Assembly (NCBI GenBank): GCA_035610835.1
Contig: CM069454.1
Location: 1,675,117-1,739,116 of the forward strand
Length of the DNA: 64,000 nucleotides
Direction of reading: 5' to 3'
Source: Ophiura sarsii
Taxonomy: Eukaryota; Echinodermata; Ophiuroidea; Amphilepidida; Ophiuridae
The notes beneath the pieces were generated by a model. It did no database searches. It was not told the origin of the DNA and was given only the letters and a program-made list of their open reading frames with translations. A program made the position numbers and the translations under genes. Below, one piece after another: positions 50,327 through 63,968 of this stretch. Position 1 is the first letter of the stretch. Each line of letters opens with the position of its first letter.

Positions 50327-51375
50327 CTGTAGTACACCTGGAAATGAAAAGAAAAGTAACAGTTGTCCGTTAAATTCACCATTGTTTAGTTGTTTTAATT
50401 TGTACTACATTTAGATTCCTCTCTTACCATTGTTACGTATAGATTGTTTAACTTGTTCTTCCCTATATTCAAACCCAATAAAATAGGAGGAAACAAAATA
50501 TTCGACAAGGGGGGACACACAACTACAAAATGTCCAAATTGATTCACCGACGACGAGGACACACTATAATATAAAGAACGAGGAATCATACTATAGTGAA
50601 ATTAGGCAATATATATTTGTTAGTTGTCAAAGGATCCCATTTTAGTCCACCCTTTTTGTTTCGATGCATGGTATTCTCATCACACACATGTACAGCAGCT
50701 ATGTTTATTGTACCATTCAAAGATAGACACATTTTTGACCATTTGCGCATTATTTAAAATCAAAAGGCTTTGCCATCGTCACCTGTGATTGCGGTATATG
50801 AATAGAATCACAAAGCTGAAAGTGATGGACTTTGAACATTTACCATAACTAAAGAGCATGTTTCTACTTGGGAAATTAACGGTAATTACCGCTTATTTGC
50901 CCAGTAGAAACTGCCAGATAACGCTTATTAACGCTAAGTTTTGTAACCATAAAAACCTTTTCAAACCATGTTTTTTTAATTGTGATTAGCGCTAACTCGC
51001 ACAGTAAAAACACCACCCATTAAATCCTTACGCTAAGTTCTTGTGATTCAGTAGTATACACGTACATCCGGGATTATGCGCACTGTGACTATGTGTTTAC
51101 AACGAATGTCATTTTCTTATTTGGTATTTGTGTTGTTAACATGCAATGTTAAAAAATAAATCGTTATCAATCTTTATAAATATTGTGCAGTCTTTGATAG
51201 CAAATTATCACAAGGTAACTAACCAAATATATTTCAATAACAAAATCAAAATTAGAATAACCCTAACCCCCGGTTTAGTGTTTTTAAATAATCTGAGATA
51301 TATCTTTGCAAGTATTTTAGAAATAGAATCCCACAGTTGAGTACAGTCTTTTTGCGACTCTTTTTTACTCATCAC

Positions 51376-52273
51376 CTTGTAGAACATTTTACCTGTTGCG
51401 TCAAGCACACACACTTCAGCTGTACTAATATCTCCCAATGCGTCACCAGCGGTTAAACCACCCAATGTAATTGTAGTACATTCAACTTCTTCAATATCAT
51501 CGTCAACCTTAGCCTCAATGAAATCGACTAATCGTTTTTCGGTGTCGCCAGCCGCTAATGCTACCGTTCCGTCAACAGTAAAACCGATATCGGTGTCATC
51601 GGCAATCGTTATTGCTTAACACAAAATAAATATAATACATAAGATGGTGGACACCAAGTAAATAGGTGTGCAATTTTGAAAAGGATCACATCATATTGCT
51701 TTTAAGGACAATTTATTATGTATGCATTAAATTATCGGGTTATTTTGTAACATGTCATTTATGCAACATTGGAGATACCTATATTAGACCCTTCATATTT
51801 CATTTTATCATTATAACGAAATGACATTGGACCATATTTTTGTACCATGTAATATGTGCAACATTGGAGATACTTAAATTAGACACTGCGCATTCCATTT
51901 TATTATTATTACGAAATGACATTGAAGCACTAATTACGCCATAATGGTCTCCATATTAAAATGTTGGAACAAACCTTTCAATGGGACTTGAATTGTTTCA
52001 TTTATGATGTTACAACGAGGCTTCATGTAGCATATTTATCCCAATTTAAAAAACATGCTCGAACAATTACGCAGATCACACCTTAAGCGGGGAGGTCACT
52101 ATCGGTATTGCATAACGCCGGGCAGGCGTTAGAAGTGCTTGTACCAAAATATTAGGATTTTCCAACATACTACGAATAGGAGTTTTACCTGCATTTCCTG
52201 TTGCACCACCATCCGCCACAACTGTTAGACTCAGTTTGCTTCCTTCTAAAACAAAATACTGTTCATCGGCAAG
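51376..52273 (-). CDS. Calx-beta-like domain exon pair, copy 19 (repeat of copy 13)
   Basis: Exon B is 52189-52273 and exon A is 51376-51614. Its short intron has a private change (ACATGTCATTT, about 51757), one of the few differences from copy 13. Confidence 0.6.
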
Positions 52274-53323
52274 CTGTAGTACACCTGAAAATGAAAAGAA
52301 AAGTAACAGTTGTCCGTTAAATTCACCATTGTTTAGTTGTTTTAATTTGTACTACATTTAGATTCCTCTCTTACCATTGATACGTATAGATTGTTTAACT
52401 TGTTCTTCCCTATATTCAAACCCAATAAAATAGGAGGAAACAAAATATTCGACAAGGGGGGACACACAACTACAAAATGTCCAAATTGATTCACCGACGA
52501 CGAGGACACACTATAATATAAAGAACGAGGAATCATACTATAGTGAAATTATGCAATATATATTTGTTAGTTGTCAAAGGATCCCATTTTAGTCCACCCT
52601 TTTTGTTTCGATGCATGGTATTCTCATCACACACATGTACAGCAGCTATGTTTATTGTCCCATTCAAAGATAGACACATTTTTGACCATTTGCGCATTAT
52701 TTAAAATCAAAAGGCTTTGCCATCGTCACCTGTGATTGCGGTATATGAATAGAATCACAAAGCTGAAAGTGATGGACTTTGAACATTTACCATAACTATA
52801 GAGCATGTTTCTACTTGGGAAATTAACGGTAATTACCGCTTATTTGCCCAGTAGAAACAGCCAGATAACGCTTATTAACGCTAAGTTTTGTAACCATAAA
52901 AACCTTTTCAAACCATGGTTTGTTAATTGTGATTAGCGCTAACTCGCACGGTAAAAACAACCACCCATTAAATCCTTACGCTAAGTTCTTGTGACTCAGT
53001 AGTATACACGTACATCCGGGATCATACGCACTGTGACTATGTGTTTACAACGAATGTCATTTTCTTATTTGGTATTTGTGTTGTTAACATGCAATGTTAA
53101 AAAATAAATCGTTATCAATCTTTATAAATAATGTGCAGTCTTTGATAGCAAATTATCACAAGGTAACTAACCAAATATATTTCAATAACAAAATCAAATT
53201 TAGAATAACCCTAACCCCCGGTTTAGTGTTTTTAAATAATCTGAGATATATCTTTGCAAGTATTTTAGAAATAGAATCCCAAAGTTGAGTACAGTCTTTT
53301 TGCGACTCTTTTTGACTCATCAC

Positions 53324-54224
53324 CTTGTAGAACATTTTACCTGTTGCGTCAAGCACACACACTTCAGCTGTACTAATAGCTCCCAATGCGTCACCAGCGG
53401 TTAAACCACCCAATGTAATTGTAGTACATTCAACATCTTCAATATCATCGTCAACCTTAGCCTCAATGAAATCGACTAATCGTTTTTCGGTGTCGCCTGC
53501 CGCTAATGCTACCGTTCCGTCAACAGTAAAACCGATATCGGTGTCATCGGCAATCGTTATTGCTTAACACAAAATAAATATAATACATAAGATGGTGGAC
53601 ACCAAGTAAATAGGTGTGCAATTTTGAAAAGGATCACATCATATTGCTTTTAAGGACAATTTATTATGTATGCATTAAATTATCGGGTTATTTTGTAACA
53701 TGTAATTTATGCAACATTGGAGATACCTATATTAGACCCTTCATATTTCATTTTATCATTATAACGAAATGACATTGGACCATATTTTTGTACCATGTAA
53801 TATGTGCAACATTGGAGATACTTAAATTAGACACTGCGCATTCCATTTTATTATTATTACGAAATGACATTGAAGCACTAATTACGCCATAATGGTCTCC
53901 AAATTAAAATGTTGGAACAAACCTTTCAATGGGACTTGAATTGTTCCATTTATGATGTTACAACGAGGCTTCATGTAGTATATTTATCCCAATTTGAAAA
54001 AAAACATGCTCGAACAATTACGCAGATCACACCTTAAGCGGGGAGGTAACTATCGGTATTGCATAACGCCGGGCAGGCGTTAGAAGTGCTTGTACCAAAA
54101 TATTAGGATTTTCCAACATACTACGAATAGGAGTTTTACCTGCATTTCCTGTTGCACCACCATCCGCCACAACTGTTAGACTCAGTTTGCTTCCTTCTAA
54201 AACAAAATACTGTTCATCGGCAAG
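53324..54224 (-). CDS. Calx-beta-like domain exon pair, copy 20 (G-A-I-S)
   Basis: Exon B is 54140-54224 and exon A is 53324-53562. It lies 3,898 bp from copy 18 and carries the same markers. Confidence 0.6.
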
Positions 54225-55273
54225 CTGTAGTACACCTGGAAATGAAAAGAAAAGTAACAGTTGTCCGTTAAATTCACCATTGTTTAGTTGTTTTAATTTG
54301 TACTACATTTAGATTCCTCTCTTACCATTGTTACGTATAGATTGTTTAACTTGTTCTTCCCTATATTCAAACCCAATAAAATAGGAGGAAACAAAATATT
54401 CGACAAGGGGGGACACACAACTACAAAATGTCCAAATTGATTCACCGACGACGAGGACACACTATAATATAAAGAACGAGGAATCATACTATAGTGAAAT
54501 TAGGCAATATATATTTGTTAGTTGTCAAAGGATCCCATTTTAGTCCACCCTTTTTGTTTCGATGCATGGTATTCTCATCACACACATGTACAGCAGCTAT
54601 GTTTATTGTACCATTCAAAGATAGACACATTTTTGACCATTTGCGCATTATTTAAAATCAAAAGGCTTTGCCATCGTCACCTGTGATTGCGGTATATGAA
54701 TAGAATCACAAAGCTGAAAGTGATGGACTTTGAACATTTACCATAACTAAAGAGCATGTTTCTACTTGGGAAATTAACGGTAATTACCGCTTATTTGCCC
54801 AGTAGAAACTGCCAGATAACGCTTATTAACGCTAAGTTTTGTAACCATAAAAACCTTTTCAAACCATGTTTTTTTAATTGTGATTAGCGCTAACTCGCAC
54901 AGTAAAAACACCACCCATTAAATCCTTACGCTAAGTTCTTGTGATTCAGTAGTATACACGTACATCCGGGATTATGCGCACTGTGACTATGTGTTTACAA
55001 CGAATGTCATTTTCTTATTTGGTATTTGTGTTGTTAACATGCAATGTTAAAAAATAAATCGTTATCAATCTTTATAAATATTGTGCAGTCTTTGATAGCA
55101 AATTATCACAAGGTAACTAACCAAATATATTTCAATAACAAAATCAAAATTAGAATAACCCTAACCCCCGGTTTAGTGTTTTTAAATAATCTGAGATATA
55201 TCTTTGCAAGTATTTTAGAAATAGAATCCCACAGTTGAGTACAGTCTTTTTGCGACTCTTTTTTACTCATCAC

Positions 55274-56171
55274 CTTGTAGAACATTTTACCTGTTGCGTC
55301 AAGCACACACACTTCAGCTGTACTAATATCTCCCAATGCGTCACCAGCGGTTAAACCACCCAATGTAATTGTAGTACATTCAACTTCTTCAATATCATCG
55401 TCAACCTTAGCCTCAATGAAATCGACTAATCGTTTTTCGGTGTCGCCAGCCGCTAATGCTACCGTTCCGTCAACAGTAAAACCGATATCGGTGTCATCGG
55501 CAATCGTTATTGCTTAACACAAAATAAATATAATACATAAGATGGTGGACACCAAGTAAATAGGTGTGCAATTTTGAAAAGGATCACATCATATTGCTTT
55601 TAAGGACAATTTATTATGTATGCATTAAATTATCGGGTTATTTTGTAACATGTAATTTATGCAACATTGGAGATACCTATATTAGACCCTTCATATTTCA
55701 TTTTATCATTATAACGAAATGACATTGGACCATATTTTTGTACCATGTAATATGTGCAACATTGGAGATACTTAAATTAGACACTGCGCATTCCATTTTA
55801 TTATTATTACGAAATGACATTGAAGCACTAATTACGCCATAATGGTCTCCATATTAAAATGTTGGAACAAACCTTTCAATGGGACTTGAATTGTTTCATT
55901 TATGATGTTACAACGAGGCTTCATGTAGCATATTTATCCCAATTTAAAAAACATGCTCGAACAATTACGCAGATCACACCTTAAGCGGGGAGGTCACTAT
56001 CGGTATTGCATAACGCCGGGCAGGCGTTAGAAGTGCTTGTACCAAAATATTAGGATTTTCCAACATACTACGAATAGGAGTTTTACCTGCATTTCCTGTT
56101 GCACCACCATCCGCCACAACTGTTAGACTCAGTTTGCTTCCTTCTAAAACAAAATACTGTTCATCGGCAAG
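55274..56171 (-). CDS. Calx-beta-like domain exon pair, copy 21 (G-D-I-S / E-E-V-E)
   Basis: Exon B is 56087-56171 and exon A is 55274-55512. It lies 3,898 bp from copy 19 with the same AAATATTGTGCAG marker. Confidence 0.6.
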
Positions 56172-57221
56172 CTGTAGTACACCTGAAAATGAAAAGAAAA
56201 GTAACAGTTGTCCGTTAAATTCACCATTGTTTAGTTGTTTTAATTTGTACTACATTTAGATTCCTCTCTTACCATTGATACGTATAGATTGTTTAACTTG
56301 TTCTTCCCTATATTCAAACCCAATAAAATAGGAGGAAACAAAATATTCGACAAGGGGGGACACACAACTACAAAATGTCCAAATTGATTCACCGACGACG
56401 AGGACACACTATAATATAAAGAACGAGGAATCATACTATAGTGAAATTATGCAATATATATTTGTTAGTTGTCAAAGGATCCCATTTTAGTCCACCCTTT
56501 TTGTTTCGATGCATGGTATTCTCATCACACACATGTACAGCAGCTATGTTTATTGTCCCATTCAAAGATAGACACATTTTTGACCATTTGCGCATTATTT
56601 AAAATCAAAAGGCTTTGCCATCGTCACCTGTGATTGCGGTATATGAATAGAATCACAAAGCTGAAAGTGATGGACTTTGAACATTTACCATAACTATAGA
56701 GCATGTTTCTACTTGGGAAATTAACGGTAATTACCGCTTATTTGCCCAGTAGAAACAGCCAGATAACGCTTATTAACGCTAAGTTTTGTAACCATAAAAA
56801 CCTTTTCAAACCATGGTTTGTTAATTGTGATTAGCGCTAACTCGCACAGTAAAAACAACCACCCATTAAATCCTTACGCTAAGTTCTTGTGACTCAGTAG
56901 TATACACGTACATCCGGGATCATACGCACTGTGACTATGTGTTTACAACGAATGTCATTTTATTATTTGGTATTTGTGTTGTTAACATGCAATGTTAAAA
57001 AATAAATCGTTATCAATCTTTATAAATAATGTGCAGTCTTTGATAGCAAATTATCACAAGGTAACTAACCAAATATATTTCAATAACAAAATCAAATTTA
57101 GAATAACCCTAACCCCCGGTTTAGTGTTTTTAAATAATCTGAGATATATCTTTGCAAGTATTTTAGAAATAGAATCCCAAAGTTGAGTACAGTCTTTTTG
57201 CGACTCTTTTTGACTCATCAC

Positions 57222-58122
57222 CTTGTAGAACATTTTACCTGTTGCGTCAAGCACACACACTTCAGCTGTACTAATAGCTCCCAATGCGTCACCAGCGGTT
57301 AAACCACCCAATGTAATTGTAGTACATTCAACATCTTCAATATCATCGTCAACCTTAGCCTCAATGAAATCGACTAATCGTTTTTCGGTGTCGCCTGCCG
57401 CTAATGCTACCGTTCCGTCAACAGTAAAACCGATATCGGTGTCATCGGCAATCGTTATTGCTTAACACAAAATAAATATAATACATAAGATGGTGGACAC
57501 CAAGTAAATAGGTGTGCAATTTTGAAAAGGATCACATCATATTGCTTTTAAGGACAATTTATTATGTATGCATTAAATTATCGGGTTATTTTGTAACATG
57601 TAATTTATGCAACATTGGAGATACCTATATTAGACCCTTCATATTTCATTTTATCATTATAACGAAATGACATTGGACCATATTTTTGTACCATGTAATA
57701 TGTGCAACATTGGAGATACTTAAATTAGACACTGCGCATTCCATTTTATTATTATTACGAAATGACATTGAAGCACTAATTACGCCATAATGGTCTCCAA
57801 ATTAAAATGTTGGAACAAACCTTTCAATGGGACTTGAATTGTTCCATTTATGATGTTACAACGAGGCTTCATGTAGTATATTTATCCCAATTTGAAAAAA
57901 AACATGCTCGAACAATTACGCAGATCACACCTTAAGCGGGGAGGTAACTATCGGTATTGCATAACGCCGGACAGGCGTTAGAAGTGCTTGTACCAAAATA
58001 TTAGGATTTTCCAACATACTACGAATAGGAGTTTTACCTGCATTTCCTGTTGCACCACCATCCGCCACAACTGTTAGACTCAGTTTGCTTCCTTCTAAAA
58101 CAAAATACTGTTCATCGGCAAG
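57222..58122 (-). CDS. Calx-beta-like domain exon pair, copy 22 (G-A-I-S)
   Basis: Exon B is 58038-58122 and exon A is 57222-57460. Third member of the dimer series. The short intron has GCCGGACAGG in place of GCCGGGCAGG. Confidence 0.6.
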
Positions 58123-59171
58123 CTGTAGTACACCTGGAAATGAAAAGAAAAGTAACAGTTGTCCGTTAAATTCACCATTGTTTAGTTGTTTTAATTTGTA
58201 CTACATTTAGATTCCTCTCTTACCATTGTTACGTATAGATTGTTTAACTTGTTCTTCCCTATATTCAAACCCAATAAAATAGGAGGAAACAAAATATTCG
58301 ACAAGGGGGGACACACAACTACAAAATGTCCAAATTGATTCACCGACGACGAGGACACACTATAATATAAAGAACGAGGAATCATACTATAGTGAAATTA
58401 GGCAATATATATTTGTTAGTTGTCAAAGGATCCCATTTTAGTCCACCCTTTTTGTTTCGATGCATGGTATTCTCATCACACACATGTACAGCAGCTATGT
58501 TTATTGTACCATTCAAAGATAGACACATTTTTGACCATTTGCGCATTATTTAAAATCAAAAGGCTTTGCCATCGTCACCTGTGATTGCGGTATATGAATA
58601 GAATCACAAAGCTGAAAGTGATGGACTTTGAACATTTACCATAACTAAAGAGCATGTTTCTACTTGGGAAATTAACGGTAATTACCGCTTATTTGCCCAG
58701 TAGAAACTGCCAGATAACGCTTATTAACGCTAAGTTTTGTAACCATAAAAACCTTTTCAAACCATGGTTTTTTAATTGTGATTAGCGCTAACTCGCACAG
58801 TAAAAACACAACCCATTAAATCCTTACGCTAAGTTCTTGTGATTCAGTAGTATACACGTACATCCGGGATTATGCGCACTGTGACTATGTGTTTACAACG
58901 AATGTCATATTCTTATTTGGTATTTGTGTTGTTAACATGCAATGTTAAAAAATAAATCGTTATCAATCTTTATAAATAATGTGCAGTCTTTGATAGCAAA
59001 TTATCACAAGGTAACTAACCAAATATATTTCAATAACAAAATCAAAATTAGAATAACCCTAACCCCCGGTTTAGTGTTTTTAAATAATCTGAGATATATC
59101 TTTGCAAGTATTTTAGAAATAGAATCCCACAGTTGAGTACAATCTTTTTGCGACTCTTTTTGACTCATCAC

Positions 59172-60071
59172 CTTGTAGAACATTTTACCTGTTGCGTCAA
59201 GCACACACACTTCAGCTGTACTAATATCTCCCAATGCGTCACCAGCGGTTAAACCACCCAATGTAATTGTAGTACATTCAACTTCTTCAATATCATCGTC
59301 AACCTTAGCCTCAATGAAATCGACTAATCGTTTTTCGGTGTCGCCTGCCGCTAATGCTACCGTTCCGTCAACAGTAAAACCGATATCGGTGTCATCGGCA
59401 ATCGTTATTGCTTAACACAAAATAAATATAATACATAAGATGGTGGACACCAAGTAAATAGGTGTGCAATTTTGAAAAGGATCACATCATATTGCTTTTA
59501 AGGACAATTTATTATGTATGCATTAAATTATCGGGTTATTTTGTAACATGTAATTTATGCAACATTGGAGATACCTATATTAGACCCTTCATATTTCATT
59601 TTATCATTATAACGAAATGACATTGGACCATATTTTTGTACCATGTAATATGTGCAACATTGGAGATACTTAAATTAGACACTGCGCATTCCATTTTATT
59701 ATTATTACGAAATGACATTGAAGCACTAATTACGCCATAATGGTCTCCAAATTAAAATGTTGGAACAAACCTTTCAATGGGACTTGAATTGTTCCATTTA
59801 TGATGTTACAACGAGGCTTCATGTAGTATATTTATCCCAATTTGAAAAAAACATGCTCGAACAATTACGCAGATCACACCTTAAGCGGGGAGGTAACTAT
59901 CGGTATTGCATAACGCCGGGCAGGCGTTAGAAGTGCTTGTACCAAAATATTAGGATTTTCCAACATACTACGAATAGGAGTTTTACCTGCATTTCCTGTT
60001 GCACCACCATCCGCCACAACTGTTAGACTCAGTTTGCTTCCTTCTAAAACAAAATACTGTTCATCGGCAAG
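59172..60071 (-). CDS. Calx-beta-like domain exon pair, copy 23 (G-D-I-S / E-E-V-E)
   Basis: Exon B is 59987-60071 and exon A is 59172-59410. It is a mosaic: D-type exon residues, an A-type silent alanine codon (GCA), and an A-type short intron (GGTAACTATC). Recombination between unit types could explain it. Confidence 0.6.
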
Positions 60072-61120
60072 CTGTAGTACACCTGGAAATGAAAAGAAAA
60101 GTAACAGTTGTCCGTTAAATTCACCATTGTTTAGTTGTTTTAATTTGTACTACATTTAGATTCCTCTCTTACCATTGTTACGTATAGATTGTTTAACTTG
60201 TTCTTCCCTATATTCAAACCCAATAAAATAGGAGGAAACAAAATATTCGACAAGGGGGGACACACAACTACAAAATGTCCAAATTGATTCACCGACGACG
60301 AGGACACACTATAATATAAAGAACGAGGAATCATACTATAGTGAAATTAGGCAATATATATTTGTTAGTTGTCAAAGGATCCCATTTTAGTCCACCCTTT
60401 TTGTTTCGATGCATGGTATTCTCATCACACACATGTACAGCAGCTATGTTTATTGTACCATTCAAAGATAGACACATTTTTGACCATTTGCGCATTATTT
60501 AAAATCAAAAGGCTTTGCCATCGTCACCTGTGATTGCGGTATATGAATAGAATCACAAAGCTGAAAGTGATGGACTTTGAACATTTACCATAACTAAAGA
60601 GCATGTTTCTACTTGGGAAATTAACGGTAATTACCGCTTATTTGCCCAGTAGAAACTGCCAGATAACGCTTATTAACGCTAAGTTTTGTAACCATAAAAA
60701 CCTTTTCAAACCATGGTTTTTTAATTGTGATTAGCGCTAACTCGCACAGTAAAAACACAACCCATTAAATCCTTACGCTAAGTTCTTGTGATTCAGTAGT
60801 ATACACGTACATCCGGGATTATGCGCACTGTGACTATGTGTTTACAACGAATGTCATATTCTTATTTGGTATTTGTGTTGTTAACATGCAATGTTAAAAA
60901 ATAAATCGTTATCAATCTTTATAAATAATGTGCAGTCTTTGATAGCAAATTATCACAAGGTAACTAACCAAATATATTTCAATAACAAAATCAAAATTAG
61001 AATAACCCTAACCCCCGGTTTAGTGTTTTTAAATAATCTGAGATATATCTTTGCAAGTATTTTAGAAATAGAATCCCACAGTTGAGTACAATCTTTTTGC
61101 GACTCTTTTTGACTCATCAC

Positions 61121-62018
61121 CTTGTAGAACATTTTACCTGTTGCGTCAAGCACACACACTTCAGCTGTACTAATATCTCCCAATGCGTCACCAGCGGTTA
61201 AACCACCCAATGTAATTGTAGTACATTCAACTTCTTCAATATCATCGTCAACCTTAGCCTCAATGAAATCGACTAATCGTTTTTCGGTGTCGCCAGCCGC
61301 TAATGCTACCGTTCCGTCAACAGTAAAACCGATATCGGTGTCATCGGCAATCGTTATTGCTTAACACAAAATAAATATAATACATAAGATGGTGGACACC
61401 AAGTAAATAGGTGTGCAATTTTGAAAAGGATCACATCATATTGCTTTTAAGGACAATTTATTATGTATGCATTAAATTATCGGGTTATTTTGTAACATGT
61501 AATTTATGCAACATTGGAGATACCTATATTAGACCCTTCATATTTCATTTTATCATTATAACGAAATGACATTGGACCATATTTTTGTACCATGTAATAT
61601 GTGCAACATTGGAGATACTTAAATTAGACACTGCGCATTCCATTTTATTATTATTACGAAATGACATTGAAGCACTAATTACGCCATAATGGTCTCCATA
61701 TTAAAATGTTGGAACAAACCTTTCAATGGGACTTGAATTGTTCCATTTATGATGTTACAACGAGGCTTTATGTAGCATATTTATCCCAATTTGAAAAACA
61801 TGCTCGAACAATTACGCAGATCACACCTTAAGCGGGGAGGTCACTATCGGTATTGCATAACGCCGGGCAGGCGTTAGAAGTGCTTGTACCAAAATATTAG
61901 GATTTTCCAACATACTACGAATAGGAGTTTTACCTGCATTTCCTGTTGCACCACCATCCGCCACAACTGTTAGACTCAGTTTGCTTCCTTCTAAAACAAA
62001 ATACTGTTCATCGGCAAG
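61121..62018 (-). CDS. Calx-beta-like domain exon pair, copy 24
   Basis: Exon B is 61934-62018 and exon A is 61121-61359. G-D-I-S / E-E-V-E. It shares AGTACAATC past the donor with copy 23. Its upstream intron leads into the rearranged segment at 62393. Confidence 0.6.
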
Positions 62019-62392
62019 CTGTAGTACACCTGAAAATGAAAAGAAAAGTAACAGTTGTCCGTTAAATTCACCATTGTTTAGTTGTTTTAATTTGTACTAC
62101 ATTTAGATTCCTCTCTTACCATTGTTACGTTTAGATTGTTTAACTTGTTCTTCCCTATATTCAAACCCAATAAAATAGGAGGAAACAAAATATTCGACAA
62201 GGGGGGACACACAACTACAAAATGTCCAAATTGATTCACCGACGACGAGGACACACTATAATAAAAAGAACGAGGAATCATACTATAGTGAAATTATGCA
62301 ATATATATTTGTTAGTTGTCAAAGGATCCCATTTTAGTCCACCCTTTTTGTTTCGATGCATGGTATTCTCATCACACACATGTACAGCAGCT

Positions 62393-62477
62393 CTGCATTT
62401 CCTGTTGCACCACCATCCGCCACAACTGTTAGACTCAGTTTGCTTCCTTCTAAAACAAAATACTGTTCATCGGCAAG
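62393..62477 (-). pseudogene. Duplicated exon B without a splice donor
   Basis: At 62392 the unit jumps back by about 459 bp, so exon B and its flank are repeated. The acceptor side is intact, but the donor GCAG|GTAAAAC is replaced by GCAG|AGCTGC. The copy also has no exon A of its own before the next exon B. If recognised it would disturb splicing; it is probably skipped. Confidence 0.65.
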
Positions 62478-62879
62478 CTGTAGTACACCTGAAAATGAAA
62501 AGAAAAGTAACAGTTGTCCGTTAAATTCACCATTGTTTAGTTGTTTTAATTTGTACTACATTTAGATTCCTCTCTTACCATTGATACGTATAGATTGTTT
62601 AACTTGTTCTTCCCTATATTCAAACCCAATAAAATAGGAGGAAACAAAATATTCGACAAGGGGGGACACACAACTACAAAATGTCCAAATTGATTCACCG
62701 ACGACGAGGACACACTATAATATAAAGAACGAGGAATCATACTATAGTGAAATTATGCAATATATATTTGTTAGTTGTCAAAGGATCCCATTTTAGTCCA
62801 CCCTTTTTGTTTCGATGCATGGTATTCTCATCACACACATGTACAGCAGCTATGTTTATTGTCCCATTTAAAGATAGAC

Positions 62880-63968
62880 ACATTTTTGACCATCGTCACC
62901 TGTGATTGCGGTATATGAATAGAATCACAAAGCTGAAAGTGATGGACTTTGAACATTTACCATAACTATAGAGCATGTTTCTACTTGGGAAATTAACGGT
63001 AATTACCGCTTATTTGCCCAGTAGAAACAGCCAGATAACGCTTATTAACGCTAAGTTTTGTAACCATAAAAACCTTTTCAAACCATGGTTTGTTAATTGT
63101 GATTAGCGCTAACTCGCACAGTAAAAACAACCACCCATTAAATCCTTACGCTAAGTTCTTGTGACTCAGTAGTATACACGTACATCCGGGATCATACGCA
63201 CTGTGACTATGTGTTTACAACGAATGTCATTTTCTTATTTGGTATTTGTGTTGTTAACATGCAATGTTAAAAAATAAATCGTTATCAATCTTTATAAATA
63301 ATGTGCAGTCTTTGATAGCAAATTATCACAAGGTAACTAACCAAATATATTTCAATAACAAAATCAAATTTAGAATAACCCTAACCCCCGGTTTACTGCT
63401 ACACAAAGCTGAAAGTGATGGACTTTGAACATTTACCATAACTAAAGAGCATGTTTCTACTTGGGAAATTAACGGTAATTACCGCTTATTTGCCCAGTAG
63501 AAACAGCCAGATAACGCTTATTAACGCTAAGTTTTGTAACCATAAAACCTTTTAAAACCATGGTTTGTTAATTGTGATTAGCGCTAACTCGCACAGTAAA
63601 AACAACCACCCATTAAATCCTTACGCTAAGTTCTTGTGACTCAGTAGTATACACGTACATCCGGGATCATACGCACTGTGACTATGTGTTTACAACGAAT
63701 GTCATTTTCTTATTTGGTATTTGTGTTGTTAACATGCAATGTTAAAAAATAAATCGTGATCAATCTTTATAAATAATGTGCAGTCTTTGATAGCAAATTA
63801 TCACAAGGTAACTAACCAAATATATTTCAATAACAAAATCAAAATTAGAATAACCCTAACCCCCGGTTTAGTGTTTTTAAATAATCTGAGATATATCTAT
63901 GCAAGTATTTTAGAAATAGAATACCAAAGTTGAGTACAGTCTTTTTGCGACTCTTTTTGACTCATCAC
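62880..63968. repeat. Rearranged long intron with a second partial duplication
   Basis: Near 62893 about 33 bp of the usual unit is missing (between TTTTTGACC and ATCGTCACC). At about 63398, after CCCGGTTTA, the sequence jumps back so that CACAAAGCTGAAAGTGATGG (62926) recurs at 63402, a 476-bp offset. The intronic hairpin and downstream sequence are therefore present twice before the next exon A. Confidence 0.75.
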
